Source: Tipula vernalis
Taxonomy: Eukaryota; Arthropoda; Insecta; Diptera; Tipulidae
NCBI GenBank assembly: GCA_958295665.1
Contig: OY282560.1
Span: 91,674,311-91,738,310 of the forward strand
Length of the DNA stretch: 64,000 nucleotides
Reading direction: 5' to 3'
Below are positions 63,441 through 64,000 of the stretch, one piece after another (position 1 is the first letter of the stretch; every line of letters starts with the position of its first letter). The position numbers and the translations under genes are program-made. A model generated the notes under the pieces. It saw nothing but the letters and a program-made list of their open reading frames with translations, ran no database searches and was not told the DNA's origin.

Positions 63441-64000
63441 TAATTTTCAATAAAATTGAATTTTCTAAGAAATGTTTAGAAATAATCGAGCAATCAAAAT
63501 GAAAATTGTCCCAGCAATTACAGGTCCTGAAACCTATTGATAGAGGTATCAACCATCGTAATCGGACCATTTTAGATTTTTGCCGCCCAAAAACTTGTGG
63601 GCTATAGCACAGTTAATTTTCAATAAAATTGAATTTTCTAAGAAATGTTTAGAAATAATCGAGCAATCAAAATAAAAATTGTCCCAGAAATTACAGGTCC
63701 CGAAACCTATTGATAGAGGTATCAACCATCGTAATCGGACCATTTTAGATTTTTGCCGCCCAAAAACTTGTGGGCTATAGCACAGTTAATTTTCAATAAA
63801 ATTGAATTTTCTAAGAAATGTTTAGAAATAATCGAGCAATCAAAATGAAAATTGTCACAGCAATTACAGGTCCCGAAACCTATTGATAGAGGTATCAACC
63901 ATCGTAATCGGACCATTTTAGATTTTTGCCGCCCAAAAACTTGTGGGCTATAGCACAGTTGATTTATAATAAAATTGAATTTTCTAAGAAATGTTTAGAA

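Larger units (their letters stand above)
1..64000 (+). repeat. 173-bp satellite DNA array, whole window
   Basis: The same 173-bp sequence recurs head to tail from the first base (which is monomer position 91) to the last, about 370 times, with no break and no inverted unit. The dyad ttgatagaggtatcaa and the segment tttttgccgcccaaaa recur about every 173 bp and serve as rulers. Neighbouring monomers usually differ by a few substitutions. Most are 171-175 bp; clear exceptions are 102, 117, 141, 153, 164, 166, 170, 179 and 182 bp. Tandem satellites with 170-180 bp monomers are common at eukaryotic centromeres (human alpha satellite 171 bp, Arabidopsis 178 bp), but length alone does not prove centromere function. 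I recognise no known family. A centromeric or pericentromeric position is inference. No stretch holds genes, transposons or unique sequence. Confidence 0.98.
59736..64000 (+). repeat. Array domain 8: short-period HORs at the right edge
   Basis: Repeats of 519, 693 and 866 bp occur. Marker changes are ggctgtagc, acatgtcccg, gcagagtt, ctatttgatag, and the paired gccta/taggc form. The window ends within a monomer at position about 121, so the array continues beyond it. Confidence 0.7.

Noticed and set aside
1..64000. Recurring antisense open reading frame of 64 codons (starting MVRLRWLIPLSIGFGTCNC) in most monomers
   Set aside because: It is 195 bp long in a 173-bp repeat, so each copy overlaps the next by 22 bp in another frame. 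Starts and stops are part of the repeat itself, changes fall without regard to codon position, and the array has frequent +1, -1 and +2 indels. I see no sign of coding selection.
1..64000. CRISPR array
   Set aside because: The repeated unit is 173 bp with no unique spacers; adjacent units are near-identical over their full length, and no cas gene is present.
1..64000. Inverted segments or transposon insertions in the array
   Set aside because: I read the window for flipped monomers (ttgatacctctatcaa with reversed flanks) and for stretches not matching the monomer. All sequence is accounted for by same-strand monomers or their deletions and duplications.
1..64000. Assembly artefact as the sole explanation of the repeats
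   Set aside because: Monomers differ by many independent substitutions and private indels, so the array is not one collapsed or copied unit. Exact copy number, and the very similar 2418-bp copies in particular, still depend on read support that I cannot see.

Overview
The whole 64 kb is one uninterrupted satellite DNA array. I find no gene, RNA gene, transposon or unique sequence in it, and both edges lie inside the array. The unit is a 173-bp monomer (about 34% G+C in the consensus I derived by hand), repeated roughly 370 times, always head to tail in the same orientation. Monomer positions below count from the 'cctattgata' just after 'cccgaaa' as position 1. An exemplar matching the consensus lies at 50213-50385. 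Megabase-style satellite of this kind, with no genes, points to a eukaryotic nuclear chromosome, most likely centromeric or pericentromeric heterochromatin. The sequence alone does not tell me the species, and I do not recognise the satellite family.

The monomer has a recurrent internal design. It contains a perfect 6-bp dyad (TTGATA-GAGG-TATCAA, positions 5-20), a GC-rich hairpin candidate (positions 53-70), and three overlapping AT-rich inverted repeats (positions 83-105). Most variation between monomers falls in a few places: the TATA linker at 70-76, the AT-rich block 81-122, and the tract 151-168. Monomers therefore sort into recognisable types. The 'KY' type has gttgatttt plus gaatattttaag. 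The 'EK' type has gatttttctaag. The 'NSN' type has aataaatttgag. There is also a 172-bp type (ccaattagat), a 174/175-bp type (cttatag or ctatatag), and a 117-bp chimeric type.

These types are not shuffled at random; they form higher-order repeats (HORs) of several sizes. From left to right: 1-15.7 kb is the most heterogeneous, with 465-bp three-monomer HORs built on the chimeric short monomer at 4.1-5.5 and 11.9-13.1 kb, plus 1908/2427-bp blocks. 15.7-24.9 kb is KY-rich with 2075- and 2249-bp repeats. 24.9-31.5 kb lacks KY and has an 11-monomer 1902-bp HOR and a run of 172-bp monomers. 31.5-38.6 kb is KY-rich again. After 38,644 the KY type never reappears. 38.6-47.1 kb is NSN-rich with 1727- and 1912-bp HORs. 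47.1-53.15 kb holds two essentially identical tandem copies of a 14-monomer 2418-bp HOR. 53.15-59.7 kb has 1038/1037-bp six-mers. 59.7-64 kb has 519-, 693- and 866-bp repeats.

Nothing here codes for protein in any convincing way. The recurring 64-codon antisense reading frame follows from the repeat sequence and its length. The best candidates for something new are the satellite family itself, its mosaic HOR architecture with sharp domain changes, the chimeric 117-bp monomer, and one paired (compensatory) change in the GC-rich hairpin.
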